DNA of 54,354 nt from a virus: positions 1 through 54,354 of the IMG/VR virus record IMGVR_UViG_3300045240_000043; one strand, 5' to 3'. Positions 38,970 to 47,900 of this stretch are shown here, piece by piece (the stretch's first letter is position 1; each line of letters starts with the position of its first letter). The translations under genes and the position numbers were made by a program. The notes below the pieces were generated by a model. The model was not told the origin of the DNA and did no database searches. It saw only the letters and a program-made list of their open reading frames with translations.

Positions 38970-39320
38970 ATGGCCGCTCAGACGTATTCGATCCAGTCGC
39001 CGTCGCATGCCCCCGCGGCGGCTATCACCGTGCAGGCACCCGGCGGCACCACCGGGGACCTCGCCCCGACCGGTTCCGGGGTCGCCCTGTTCGTGTCCAA
39101 CGGCGCCACCCCGACGACCGTCACCCTCGTCCCGCAGCCGTTCGACGGCCTCGTCGTCGGCACCAGGACGATCACGATCGCGGCGGCGTCGCAGTACCTG
39201 ATCCCGCTGCCTGCGTCGGTGTACGGCGCGGGCCTCGTCGCGGTCGGCTACGGGAACATCACGACCCTGACCGGGGCCACCGGCTTCGGTGTCGCCGTCG
39301 TCACCATCCCGGGCTCATGA
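38970..39320 (+). CDS. Small beta protein, tandem paralogue 2
   Basis: 116 residues, ATG. YSIQSPSHAPAAAITVQAPGGTTGDLAPTGSG, TTVTLVPQPFDGLVVGTRTI and VAVVTIPGS align with the preceding gene, so a local duplication. Function unknown; probable virion protein. Confidence 0.55.
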   Translation: MAAQTYSIQSPSHAPAAAITVQAPGGTTGDLAPTGSGVALFVSNGATPTTVTLVPQPFDGLVVGTRTITIAAASQYLIPLPASVYGAGLVAVGYGNITTLTGATGFGVAVVTIPGS

Positions 39321-39514
39321 GCGTCCTGGCGTACCACCCGGAGACCGGGCACCAGGTGGTCGTGGACGAGGGCGCGCTGGTGCACCTGCGCATGTCCGGG
39401 TGGATGACGCAGGCCGAGCATGACGCGAACCAGGCCGCCGCGGCAGAAGCGGCGGAGCAGGCGGCGGCGCAGGACAAGGCCGCCAGCGTGAAGACCGCAC
39501 CGAAGGAGAAGTAA
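39317..39514 (+). CDS. Small helical tail-region protein
   Basis: 65 residues, ATG in an ATGA overlap. LAYHPETGHQVVVDEGALVHLRMSGWMTQAEHDANQ is followed by a long Ala/Glu helix. This short motif is common in actinophage proteins upstream of the tail tube gene. Function unknown. Confidence 0.55.
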   Translation: MSVLAYHPETGHQVVVDEGALVHLRMSGWMTQAEHDANQAAAAEAAEQAAAQDKAASVKTAPKEK

Positions 39515-39517
39515 GCC

Positions 39518-39994
39518 ATGGCGGCCCCAGCTCTCACCCCTCGCGTGGGTTATTTCCCTCCGGGGACAAGGAAGTTCTACTGGGTGGCGGCCATCGCCAA
39601 CAAGAACGCGCCAACCCGCGCCGAGCTCAACGCCGGGGTGGACCTCTCAGCCGAGATCGCGGCGGCGTCCGGGTGGGCACTCGTCGCGAACATGGTCGAC
39701 ATGCCCGACCTCGGGTCGCGTTTCACCAGCCAGGTCGGCGGCCGGCTGACCTCCGGCCCGAACGACCTGACGATGTACCTGTCGGCGAACGGCGTCGACG
39801 CGCGGTCGCTGCTGCCCCGCGGCACCACCGGGTTCATCGTGACCCTCCTCGAAGGCGACAACACCGGCGGGAAGATGAACGTGTTCCCGGTGGTCGTCAC
39901 CTCCCAGGCGCCGGACATGTCGGAGAACGCCGGGCAGGCCACATGGTCGTTCGCGGTGTCCTCGCTTCCCGTGGAGAATTTGACCATCCCGTGA
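39518..39994 (+). CDS. Major tail (tube) protein
   Basis: 158 residues. RVGYFPPGTRKFYWVAAIANKNAPTRAELNAGVDLSAEIA, MPDLGSRFTSQVGGR, and PRGTTGFIVTLLEGDNTGGKMNVFPVVVTSQAPDMSENAGQATWSFAVS are strongly typical of siphophage tail tube proteins. Forms the hollow tail tube. The next gene leftward is inserted with adjacent stop codons (39994/39995). Confidence 0.8.
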   Translation: MAAPALTPRVGYFPPGTRKFYWVAAIANKNAPTRAELNAGVDLSAEIAAASGWALVANMVDMPDLGSRFTSQVGGRLTSGPNDLTMYLSANGVDARSLLPRGTTGFIVTLLEGDNTGGKMNVFPVVVTSQAPDMSENAGQATWSFAVSSLPVENLTIP

Positions 39995-40711
39995 TCACCG
40001 GCTGATTTCATCGTCTGCGAAAAGGGGGATCTGAGCTTCTGCCGCCTTCCGGCGTTCGACTGCCAGTTGCGCAGCTTCGAGGGCGTCGGCCATGCGCCGC
40101 AGACGGGCCGGATCATCGGCTGCGTTGCCGATCGCCGTATTGCAGTGCTGGCAAGCGAGACCACGGCGGCAAATCCTGCATGACCGGTGACGCGGGCAGC
40201 AAGTATGATCATGATCAACCTGGATCTCGCGTGGCGCCAGTGCCTCCAGCGTCATACCGCATAGATAGCACAAACCAGATTGCGCATCCCATATCGCCGC
40301 CCAGTCCTCCGGCCGCAATCCGTGACGGTAGGCCGTCCCGTTTATGCGGATCCTTTCGGGATTGCTCAGTGAGTATGCGCGGCTCTTAGCGATCAGCGCT
40401 TCGCGATTGCGTTCACGATACGCACGGGTTTTAGCGCGGTGTTCCTCCGGGTCGCGCTGCGCGTAACGCTGCCGGGAGCGCTCCATGACCGCTTCGCGGT
40501 TTTCCTGGTAGTACGCGACCCTCAGCGCCTTCAGCCTCTCGCGGTTACGCTGCTTGTAAGCGCGCTGATACTCAGCCGTCGCTGCTCGCTGCTCAGGTGT
40601 TGGCTGCTTCCGCTTCCGCGTCTTGCCTGAAGCGCGCTGCTGTTCTCTAATCTTCTCGCGGTTGCGCTGGTAGTACTCGCGCTGATAGGCGCGTCGCGCC
40701 TCGCTGTTCAC
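39995..40711 (-). CDS. Recombination endonuclease VII-like HNH protein
   Basis: 238 residues. The first 125 residues are Arg/Glu-rich repeats of YxRNREx (for example YYQRNREKIRE, AYKQRNRERLKA, AYRERNREALI), a long helical DNA-binding arm. The core CYLCGMTLEALAPREIQVDHDHTCCPRHRSCRICRRGLACQHCNTAIGNAADDPARLRRMADAL is endonuclease VII-like. This family resolves branched DNA in T4; free-standing versions often behave as mobile nucleases. Last gene of the leftward cassette with the Imm-like and RHH genes. Confidence 0.85.
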   Translation of the reverse strand: MNSEARRAYQREYYQRNREKIREQQRASGKTRKRKQPTPEQRAATAEYQRAYKQRNRERLKALRVAYYQENREAVMERSRQRYAQRDPEEHRAKTRAYRERNREALIAKSRAYSLSNPERIRINGTAYRHGLRPEDWAAIWDAQSGLCYLCGMTLEALAPREIQVDHDHTCCPRHRSCRICRRGLACQHCNTAIGNAADDPARLRRMADALEAAQLAVERRKAAEAQIPLFADDEISR

Positions 40712-40869
40712 CGGCCGATCTCCTGCGGATCCTCATGGTCGGCGCGGAACCTGGCGAGGGCTTCGGCGAGGATCGCGTTGACGGCGCGGCCGGTGCGCTG
40801 CGCGTAGGCCAGTAGCCATAGCCGGTCAGGCTCGGGCGGCCGGAACCCGATGGGGTTGTACTTCTGCAC
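40708..40869 (-). CDS. Ribbon-helix-helix-like protein
   Basis: 53 residues from the GTG at 40869, just after the Imm-like gene's stop. KYNPIGFRPPEPDRLWLLAYAQRTGRAVNAILAEALARFRADHED fits an RHH/CopG layout (strand, then two helices). It is a candidate autoregulator binding the palindromes at 41140-41174. Its ATGA overlap ties it to the endonuclease VII gene. Confidence 0.65.
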   Translation of the reverse strand: MQKYNPIGFRPPEPDRLWLLAYAQRTGRAVNAILAEALARFRADHEDPQEIGR

Positions 40870-40870
40870 G

Positions 40871-41122
40871 TTAGGCAACGGGGTGCTCCCGTGCCGGGAT
40901 GTCCGCAGAGCGGCACGCCATCGCGAGCGCGACGATCCAGCCAATGACCGTCCAGCCGAGCAGGCCATTGATGACGGCAACGGAACCGATATTGCGGACG
41001 CGGCGCATTCTCGCAATGAGCAGCGGAGTCCAATACGCGGCGATGACGATGAGCCACAGGATGATTCCTCCGATGGTGTCGCCGGCGCCGTTGCCGGCGG
41101 TTGCGATCAGGTGCTGGTGCAT
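40871..41122 (-). CDS. T4 Imm-like superinfection immunity membrane protein
   Basis: 83 residues behind AAAAGGAA. Two transmembrane helices (IGGIILWLIVIAAYWTPLLIARM and VAVINGLLGWTVIGWIVALAMA) separated by a basic loop match the Imm_superinfect family, in which T4 Imm blocks DNA entry of related phages. First gene of the leftward cassette. If expressed in the lysogen, it could exclude other phages. Confidence 0.78.
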   Translation of the reverse strand: MHQHLIATAGNGAGDTIGGIILWLIVIAAYWTPLLIARMRRVRNIGSVAVINGLLGWTVIGWIVALAMACRSADIPAREHPVA

Positions 41123-41139
41123 GGGATTCCTTTTCTCTC

Positions 41140-41174
41140 GGTTGTGCTACAACCGTACGGGTTGTAGCACAACC
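41140..41174. promoter_or_regulatory. Nested palindrome operator upstream of Imm-like gene
   Basis: GGTTGTGCTACAACC (41140-41154) and GGTTGTAGCACAACC (41160-41174) are reverse complements separated by GTACG, and each is itself a GGTTGT-n3-ACAACC inverted repeat. It begins 17 bases upstream of the Imm-like start and 22 bases before the rightward gene at 41196. It probably binds the RHH protein twice; it could also act as a hairpin terminator. Confidence 0.7.
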
Positions 41175-41195
41175 TTGTCAACCGGGGAGATACCG

Positions 41196-41681
41196 ATGCC
41201 TGCACCGTCACGCCGCGCCAAGAGCACCATCCTGCCCTTCAATGGCCCGTGGACAGGTCCCGCGCTGTCTGATGCGGCGCTGCTGATCGCCCGCGTCGCG
41301 AAGGCAAGCTCGGCGCGGTGGTCCCGTCGTGTCCCGCTGTCCGTGCGCGTCAGTTCCAGCGTCACCACCGGCACGGCGAAGAGGGTCACCATCACCGCCG
41401 GGGGCCGTGCAGCACCTCAGGCATATGTCATGGAAGGACGCAACTCCGGCGCCCCGATCGCTCACCCGGTGTTCGGCCACGGCGAGCGGCTCCGCGGCAC
41501 GGCCGTCGGCAAAAAGAAAAACGGCAAGCTGCGCTACGAGCCTCCCGGCTGGACCTGGGCGCGCCAGATTCCCGTGCGCCCGTTCATGGCGCAGGCCGCC
41601 GAAGCGGCGGCAGGCAGCGCCGCCGACGAGTTCGCCAACCGCATGATCACCGAGTGGGCCAGGGCCAGCGGCTTCAGATAG
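41196..41681 (+). CDS. Minor tail/head-tail component
   Basis: 161 residues, ATG at 41196. RVSSSVTTGTAKRVTITAGGRAAPQAYVMEGRNSGAPIAHPVFGHGERLRGTAVG and RPFMAQAAEAAAGSAADEFANRMITEWARASGF resemble small tail or head-tail joining proteins found between tail tube and chaperone genes. The first tail gene after the leftward cassette. Confidence 0.5.
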   Translation: MPAPSRRAKSTILPFNGPWTGPALSDAALLIARVAKASSARWSRRVPLSVRVSSSVTTGTAKRVTITAGGRAAPQAYVMEGRNSGAPIAHPVFGHGERLRGTAVGKKKNGKLRYEPPGWTWARQIPVRPFMAQAAEAAAGSAADEFANRMITEWARASGFR

Positions 41682-41697
41682 TTAAGGAAACCCCGCA

Positions 41698-42057
41698 ATG
41701 AAAATCACTTACGAGGGCGCCGTCTATGACCTTGACCTGGACGAGATCACCGTCCGGCAGGGCCAGGCGATCGAGAAGCACACCGGCGGGACGCTCGGCG
41801 ACTGGGAAGAGGGCCTGGGGAAGGCGTCCGCTGACTGCCTGCAGGCCCTCGGGTGGCTGATCTTCACCGGCGGCGACCTGAAGCAGCCGATCGGGGAGAC
41901 GGACTTCAAGCTGCTGAAGCTCGCTAAGGCGCTCGGCGAGGCGCAGGAGGCGGAGAGCCCGGACCCTACCGGGGCGGCCTCGCCGCCGGGCGCGCCGAGT
42001 ACCTCGGCGCATTCGCCGAGGTCTTCGGCTTCACCCCGGCCGAACAGGGCGAGCTGA
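41698..42057 (+). CDS. Tail assembly chaperone (G-like)
   Basis: 119 residues behind AAGGAAA. The body ITYEGAVYDLDLDEITVRQGQAIEKHTGGTLGDWEEGLGKASADCLQALGWLIF is typical of the tail assembly chaperone. The C-terminal 30 residues are Ser/Pro low complexity, as expected when the unshifted frame is only read through. A programmed shift to the -1 frame would extend it (see next feature). It guides tape measure folding. Confidence 0.7.
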   Translation: MKITYEGAVYDLDLDEITVRQGQAIEKHTGGTLGDWEEGLGKASADCLQALGWLIFTGGDLKQPIGETDFKLLKLAKALGEAQEAESPDPTGAASPPGAPSTSAHSPRSSASPRPNRAS

Positions 42058-42110
42058 CCGTCGCCGAGTTTGACCACCTTATCCGCTACCTGATGGCCAG
42101 GAAGGGATAG
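41698..42110 (+). CDS. Frameshifted tail assembly chaperone (GT-like), -1 shift near 41971
   Basis: The -1 frame is open to a TAG at 42108-42110 and encodes AEYLGAFAEVFGFTPAEQGELTVAEFDHLIRYLM, the typical second part of a siphophage GT chaperone. A likely slip zone is around CCTACCGGGGCGGCC (41965-41979), where the frame-0 product turns low complexity. The fusion would be about 137 residues. No perfect X-XXY-YYZ heptamer is visible, so the exact shift position is not fixed. The next start (42114) follows directly. Confidence 0.65.
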
Positions 42111-42113
42111 CCC

Positions 42114-44165
42114 GTGTCGCTCGTTAAGACCGTGTCTGTCCAGGTCAACGGGATCGTCGCTGACGCCACCGCGAAGATCGGCTCCGTCACCGCGCAGGTG
42201 CAAGGGCTGCTGGACCGCTCGCCGGTCGAGGTGAAGGTCGACGCCAAAACGGAGGATGCGCAGCGGAAGCTGGCTGCGCTTGACGTGAACGCGGAGCGGC
42301 TGAAGAAGGCGTTCCCCGAGTTCGCGGTGAAACTCGACACCGGCCTGGCGACGGCGAAGCTGACGGCGCTGCGCGCGGAGATCCGCAAGACCGCGGAGAC
42401 GGGCGGCGGCGCGGGCGCGGCCGGGGGGGCTAGCGGCGGCTTCCTCGGCCTGCTCGGCCCGCTGGGAGCGCTCTTCTCGGGCGGCTCGGGGATCGCGATC
42501 GGCATCGCCGCACTGACCCCGGTCATCGCAGCGCTCGGCACTGTCTCGCTGGCCGCCGGCGCGGGCATCGCCGGGTTCGGGGCGCTCGCCCTGCCGACGT
42601 TCCTGAAGATCTCCACGGCCCTGTCCAAGATCAGCAAGGATCAGCAGGCGGTGACGCAGGCGACGACCCACGGGGCAAAGACGGCCGCGCTCGCAACGCT
42701 GAAAGCCGACTACGCCAGCCTGCCGGCGCCTATCGCCACGGCGGTGAAGGCCGTCCAGGGCCTTGAGACGGCGTTCGGGAAGCTCGCGAAGGCGTTCCAG
42801 CCGGAGGCGCTGAAGATGCTGGGCATCGGCCTGAAGATCGCCGGGGACGCGATGGGGCCGCTGGCGGTGATCGCGAAGACCGCGGCGCCGTTCGTCGACG
42901 CGATCGCGAAGAGCATCGGCGTCACGCTGGTGAAGTCGCTGAAGCTGCTGGAGCCGCAGATCAAGCCCGCGATGGGCGCGTTCGTGCCGCTACTCGGGTC
43001 CATCTCGAAACTGTTCCTGGTGCTGCTGGCGTCCCTGCTGAAGAACATCCCGACCTGGGTGAAGCTCACGAACGCGATCATTGCCCTGATCAACGCGACG
43101 ACGCCGCTGATCCCCTACCTGGTCGATTTCATCGCCGAGATGGGCCGCGTCGAGGTCGTCGTCATCAGGGCCGTCGCGTGGTTCCTTACCCGGCTGCCGA
43201 ACGCGATCAAGGCCACCATCCACTGGATAGCGAACGCCATCGACAAGTTCCGCGAGGTCGTCGTCCAGATCGGGCAGGCGGTCAACGCGATCGGCGCCAG
43301 CATCACCCAGATGGTCCTCGACGTGGGATCCGGCATCGGGAAGGTCGTCTCGTTCTTCACCCACCTGCCGGGCCGGATCGCATCCGCGCTGTCCGGGCTC
43401 GGCACGCTGCTGTACAACATCGGCAAGCACGCCGTCCAGATGATCATTAACGGGATGCTGTCGCTGTGGCACAAGCTGACGGGCCTGTTTGACCGCATCA
43501 AGGGCTTCCTCGGGTTCGGCGGCGGCGGCGGGGGCGTGCCGGGCGGGAAGCTGCCGAACGTCAACGTGGGGCTCGGTTCCGGTTCCGCGAACGCCAGCCT
43601 CGCCCGGCAGATGATGCCGTCGTGGGGCACGGGCGCGAACTGGGCCGCGTGGAACTACGTCGGGCAGCGCGAGTCCGGGTGGAACTCCACCATCCAGAAC
43701 GCGGCGTCCGGCGCGCTGGGCATCGCCCAGGCCCTCGGCCACGGCGTGGCGGGCGGCGGCGGCTCGCTCGGCAACGAGTACGGCGGCTACGGGCTGTCGA
43801 CGGCCGGCGACCGGCTGGCCAACTCCGGCGTCCCGCAACCGCAGATCTCGTGGATGGTCAACTACATCCGCAGCAAGTACGGCGGCCCGCAGCAGGCCGC
43901 CGCGCATGAGCGGGCGTTCAACTGGTACGACCGCGGCGGCTTCATCCCCACGGGCGCGTCGGTGGCCATCAACAACACCGGCGCCCCAGAGCGGGTGCTG
44001 TCCGGTTCGCAGGAGATGGCCATCGTGTCGCTGCTGCGTGACATCCGGGACATCCTGCGGCAGTCCCCGTCAGCGACGGGCACGGCGATGGCCCGCGGAC
44101 TGCAGGGCACCGCCCGCCGCGCCGGTGCACGCGGCATGTACTCGGCACGCGGGCCGTGGGCCTGA
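42114..44165 (+). CDS. Tape measure protein with lytic-transglycosylase-like domain
   Basis: 683 residues, GTG. N-terminal chaperone-binding and helical region, several hydrophobic helices (about 105-165 and 290-360), then at about 500-600 an SLT-like domain (AWNYVGQRESGWNSTIQNAASGALGIAQALGHG; RESGW has the catalytic Glu; WMVNYIRSKYGGPQQA ends it). The tail ends GGFIPTGASVAINNTGAPERVLSG, typical of actinophage tape measures. At 683 residues it is short, predicting a tail near 100 nm. The antisense HNH gene overlaps its 3' end. Confidence 0.9.
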   Translation: MSLVKTVSVQVNGIVADATAKIGSVTAQVQGLLDRSPVEVKVDAKTEDAQRKLAALDVNAERLKKAFPEFAVKLDTGLATAKLTALRAEIRKTAETGGGAGAAGGASGGFLGLLGPLGALFSGGSGIAIGIAALTPVIAALGTVSLAAGAGIAGFGALALPTFLKISTALSKISKDQQAVTQATTHGAKTAALATLKADYASLPAPIATAVKAVQGLETAFGKLAKAFQPEALKMLGIGLKIAGDAMGPLAVIAKTAAPFVDAIAKSIGVTLVKSLKLLEPQIKPAMGAFVPLLGSISKLFLVLLASLLKNIPTWVKLTNAIIALINATTPLIPYLVDFIAEMGRVEVVVIRAVAWFLTRLPNAIKATIHWIANAIDKFREVVVQIGQAVNAIGASITQMVLDVGSGIGKVVSFFTHLPGRIASALSGLGTLLYNIGKHAVQMIINGMLSLWHKLTGLFDRIKGFLGFGGGGGGVPGGKLPNVNVGLGSGSANASLARQMMPSWGTGANWAAWNYVGQRESGWNSTIQNAASGALGIAQALGHGVAGGGGSLGNEYGGYGLSTAGDRLANSGVPQPQISWMVNYIRSKYGGPQQAAAHERAFNWYDRGGFIPTGASVAINNTGAPERVLSGSQEMAIVSLLRDIRDILRQSPSATGTAMARGLQGTARRAGARGMYSARGPWA

Positions 44166-44896
44166 TGGCGTCCGACAGCGGGAGGGTCGCGCCAGATCTC
44201 GCGTCGCACGATCTTCGATACGACTGGCTGACTGATGCCGAACTCACGCGCAAGCGGTCGCTGCTGTTCGCCAGCCGCCGCACGACGCCGGATCTCGCCG
44301 ACGTCTGCCCAGGTGACCTTCGCGGCCCAGTGCCGTTCACCGGCCACCCAGGTACGCGGGCGCACTTCCGTGCCATCTGCGAGATGAGCCCACTTCTTCC
44401 CGTTGACGGCTTCGCAGATCGCAGACTGCGTTACGCCGTATTCGCGTGCGAGCGCGGTCTGAGTCTCGCCATCTGCGTACCGCCGCTTGCAATCCGCGAC
44501 GATCTCGGCTGTCAGCTTCGCCGACCCGCATCGCTCACCACGAGGGGCAGTACCGTCCCGCACCATGTCGGCCATGTTCTGCAGCCGCGTGCCGTAACTC
44601 AGGTTGACGAGCCGGTTATCCATTGCCCGGCCAGGTCCGTGCAAAGACTCCATGCCCGGCGGACACGGACCAACGAAAGCCTCCAGCACGAGCTGATGCA
44701 CGAGACGGCTCTTGGCTTTCCGCTCCCGGTAAAGAGCAACGGTCAGGTGCCCGGCGCTCAGGCCAGGAGCCAGTACGCCGCCTCGTTTGCCGCTCCCGCG
44801 ACCAGCGTGGAAACTGCGCACGCGGCCGAGATCACTGACCTCGTACAAGCCTTCATAGCCCGCGATAGGAAGCCATCGCTCAGTAGGGTCATCCAT
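43862..44896 (-). CDS. NUMOD4-HNH endonuclease with antisense C-terminal extension
   Basis: 344 residues as an ORF, ATG at 44896. Residues 7-30 are NUMOD4 (RWLPIAGYEGLYEVSDLGRVRSF); HNH-like core at 60-100 (LVHQLVLEAFVGPCPPGMESLHGPGRAMDNRLVNLSYGT). Two HTH repeats follow (LTAEIVADCKRRYADGETQTALAREYGVTQSAICEAVNG and VTWADVGEIRRRAAAGEQQRPLAREFGISQPVVSKIVRREIW). The natural end should be near 44170, as in the HNH at 50309, but no stop occurs and the frame runs 300 bases antisense into the tape measure gene. Inserted directly after it. Confidence 0.75.
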   Translation of the reverse strand: MDDPTERWLPIAGYEGLYEVSDLGRVRSFHAGRGSGKRGGVLAPGLSAGHLTVALYRERKAKSRLVHQLVLEAFVGPCPPGMESLHGPGRAMDNRLVNLSYGTRLQNMADMVRDGTAPRGERCGSAKLTAEIVADCKRRYADGETQTALAREYGVTQSAICEAVNGKKWAHLADGTEVRPRTWVAGERHWAAKVTWADVGEIRRRAAAGEQQRPLAREFGISQPVVSKIVRREIWRDPPAVGRHQAHGPRAEYMPRAPARRAVPCSPRAIAVPVADGDCRRMSRMSRSSDTMAISCEPDSTRSGAPVLLMATDAPVGMKPPRSYQLNARSCAAACCGPPYLLRM

Positions 44897-44966
44897 AGCC
44901 ACACCTCCAATGTGGTCAGGCCCGGCTGTTGCGTTGACGCGCATAGCCGGGCCGCTTTCCATTTTA
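44897..44966 (-). promoter_or_regulatory. Structured leader of NUMOD4-HNH gene (copy B)
   Basis: Reading leftward: TAAAAT -10-like box (44966-44961); hairpin 1 GGCCCGGCT with AGCCGGGCC (44953-44945 with 44927-44919); hairpin 2 CCACA with TGTGG (44915-44911 with 44903-44899), with GGAGG in its loop; then ATG at 44896. The loop of hairpin 1 contains GCGTCAAC, shared with copy C. Confidence 0.6.
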
Positions 44967-44983
44967 CCGGGGGGTCGCGCTAA

Positions 44984-47900
44984 ATGTCGGCGGACTCTTT
45001 GGTGGTGGCAGGACAAATCGAGCTGCTGGGCGGTCCCGGCGGCGTCCAGAACACGAACCCGCTGTGCGTCAACGCCGCCGGTGTCGGCGCGATCTTCCGG
45101 CTGCAGCCCGGCTACGACCTGGGCGCGGCGCAGCCCACCACCGACTTCATCGGCTCCCTCGCGCTGGACGGGGAGCGGCCGTTCGGGCGCCGCGCATCCG
45201 ACCGCACCATCACGCTGCCGATCCAGATCGTGGCCCCGGATTTCACGACGCAGGCGGGGGCGCTGGAGCTGCTGTCGCAGGCGATCGATCAGCAGACGTG
45301 GACGCTGACGTGGACGCGTGACCCGTCGCAGGCGTCCGCGGGCGGCCTGGGCGTCGCGCTGCCGCTGGTGCTGGACTGCTTCCGCGCGCAGGCGTCGGCG
45401 CTCACGTACGGCGGCGTCGACCAGACCCTCGGGCTTCCCATCGGCGCGATCACGATCACGTTCCAGGCCCTCCCCTACGGGCATTCCGATCAGCCGGTGT
45501 CGATCGCGGTCGCGTCCCCTCTGCCGGGCGGCGTGACACCCCCGGCACCTATCGTCCTCGACACCTTCTCGTCGGTGTCGGGGACGAATTTCTCGCAGGA
45601 CACGCAGCACATCGTCGGTCCGCATTCGGCGAAGTGGTCGCAGTCGGGGCCGACGAACGCGCCGAACTACCAGGCGAGTTTCGCGGCGACGGACCTGTCG
45701 GCCATGAGCGTGCTGTCGGTGTGGGTCGGGGTGGGGGCGAATTTCCCGGCGACGTTCATGAATCCGTGCACGGTGCAGTTCATCCTGGGTGACAACGCGG
45801 GGAAGCTGCTGTCGTTCTCCGTGTCGCGGCACCTGACCCCGAGCGGGAACGCGTCGGTGCCGAACTGGCAGCTCATCAGCGCGGCGATCCCGCAGGGCCG
45901 CGCCTTCAGCTACACGCACGTCATCAGCTACTTCGTCTCGGTGTTCAACACGCCGAACGACGGCTTCGGGTACAACACGTGGTACGACCACGTGGCCGCG
46001 AACCCGCCGTCGGTGCAGACGGCGACCACCCGCGGTGCGGTGTACAACATCCTGGGCGTCGCGGGGACCGCGCGGGCGCCGCTGTCGCTGCAGGCACAGC
46101 AGCCGGGGATCACCAAGACGGTCACGCTCAACACGCCGGGGCCGTTCCAGTGGACCGCGCCGGCCGGGCTGACGGGCGGCACGGCGTCGGTGACCGCGGT
46201 CGGCGGCGGCGGCGCGGGCGCTTCGCTGGTGCTGGCCGGGGAGGGCGGCGGCGGGTCCGGCGCCGAGGTCGCGCAGGAGCCGCTGCTGGGCCTCACGCCG
46301 GGCACCGTGTACAGCGGTGTCATCGGCGCCGGGGGGACCCCGCAGACGGGGATCTCGACGCTGGCGATCACGACGACGGGGCTGCCGACGGCGACCGTGT
46401 CCAGCGTGTACTCGGCGACGCTGACGGCCACCGGCGGCACCCCGGCCTACACGTGGTCGCACACGACGGGCGTCATCCCGACCGGGCTGTCGCTGAGCTC
46501 GGGCGGCGTTATCTCCGGGACGCCCAGCGGGTCGGCGGTGTCGCCGTCGCTGGGGTTCACCGTCACCGACAGCCTGGGCGCGACCGCGACCGTCGTGCTG
46601 GTGCTGCGCGTGGTGGTCGCGGCGACGTTCGCGATCACGACCACCACGGCGCCGGCCGGGAATGTCGGCGGCCGGTACTCCCTGACGATGACCACGAACG
46701 GCGTCGGCACCGCGCCGCTCACCTGGTCGATCTCGGCCGGGACGCTGCCGCCGGGGCTGACGCTCGGCACCAGCTCCGGGATCATCTCCGGGATCCCCAC
46801 GGCGGCGGGCAACTCGACGTTCACGGTCATGGTCGCCGACTCGTCCGGCACCGTCAAGACCGACACCCAGGCCCTGACCATCGTCATCACGGCCGTGTCC
46901 ACGTCGACGCTGCCGATCTTCGGGATCAACTCCGGGGCCGCGTGGCCGCCCGCATCGTACGACGACGTGTACACGGCGATGCAGATCGGCGGCCAGGCTG
47001 TCTGCTTCCGGTTCCAGGGCGGTAAGGGCTCCGGCCCGGGCGGGTTCCCGAACAAGTGGAACGACCCGGGCTCGCGGGGCGCGAAGATCCCGGCGAACGC
47101 CACGGTGGTGCTGGGTGACTGGGAGCAGTTCGACATCCCGGGGCTGCTGGCGGGGAACTACGACGCCGGGATCAAGACGTTCGCGCTGTCCTGCCAGGCG
47201 CAGTGGAACAAGAACCCCGGGTCGATCATCATCTCGATGTGGCATGAGGCCGATCACCTATCCGCCGGGAACCCGACCCCGGCGCAGGTCCGCGGGCTGC
47301 ACGCCTACTTCTACCCGCGGTTCAAGCAGTGGGCGCCGTCGGTGCCGTACGGGCAGACGTTCTCCCGGGACGCGGTGGTCGCGAACCCGTCCGGGTGGGT
47401 GTCGTGCAAGAAGACGATCGCCGGCGGGTCGGACCTTGACTATTACGGCGTCGACGGCTATGCGCACGGGCGGACGGCGGCGGCGGTGTTCAACCCGGCG
47501 TTCGCGGCGATCCGCTCCCAGGTCCCGAACGCGGTACTCGCCATCCCGGAGCTGAACTGCGAGGTGCAGGGCGCGACGCGGGTGCAGTGGTTCAACGACG
47601 CGTGGGCGATCGCGATCGGCGCCCAGTACGGGCCGCTGCTGCTGTTCCAGCCGTTCTGGATGGGCGAGTCGAACGGGCAGGTGATCTGCTGGCTGCCCGG
47701 CGACACGAACACGATTAACGCGCTGCGGTCGATCGTGAACCAGGCGGCGCCGGCGGGGTCGGTGCAGATCGGCGGCGACCCTCCCGCCGTCAACGGCGGC
47801 ACCACCAGCTTCACCGGCGACTCGGTGACCGTCACCGCCGCCGGGGGCCTGTCGGCGACGTCGATCACCGGCGCCGCGACGAACGCGGTGTCGACGAACA

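Noticed and set aside
41140-41174. Simple intrinsic terminator
   Set aside because: It can form a hairpin, but each arm is itself palindromic and it sits just upstream of a start codon, favouring an operator. No U tract.
44984-47257. Very long leftward ORF continuing from the HNH gene (about 1131 codons in total)
   Set aside because: It is the antisense of the giant tail gene, Arg/Gly-rich with no domain pattern. The real protein starts at the ATG at 44896 after its own leader.
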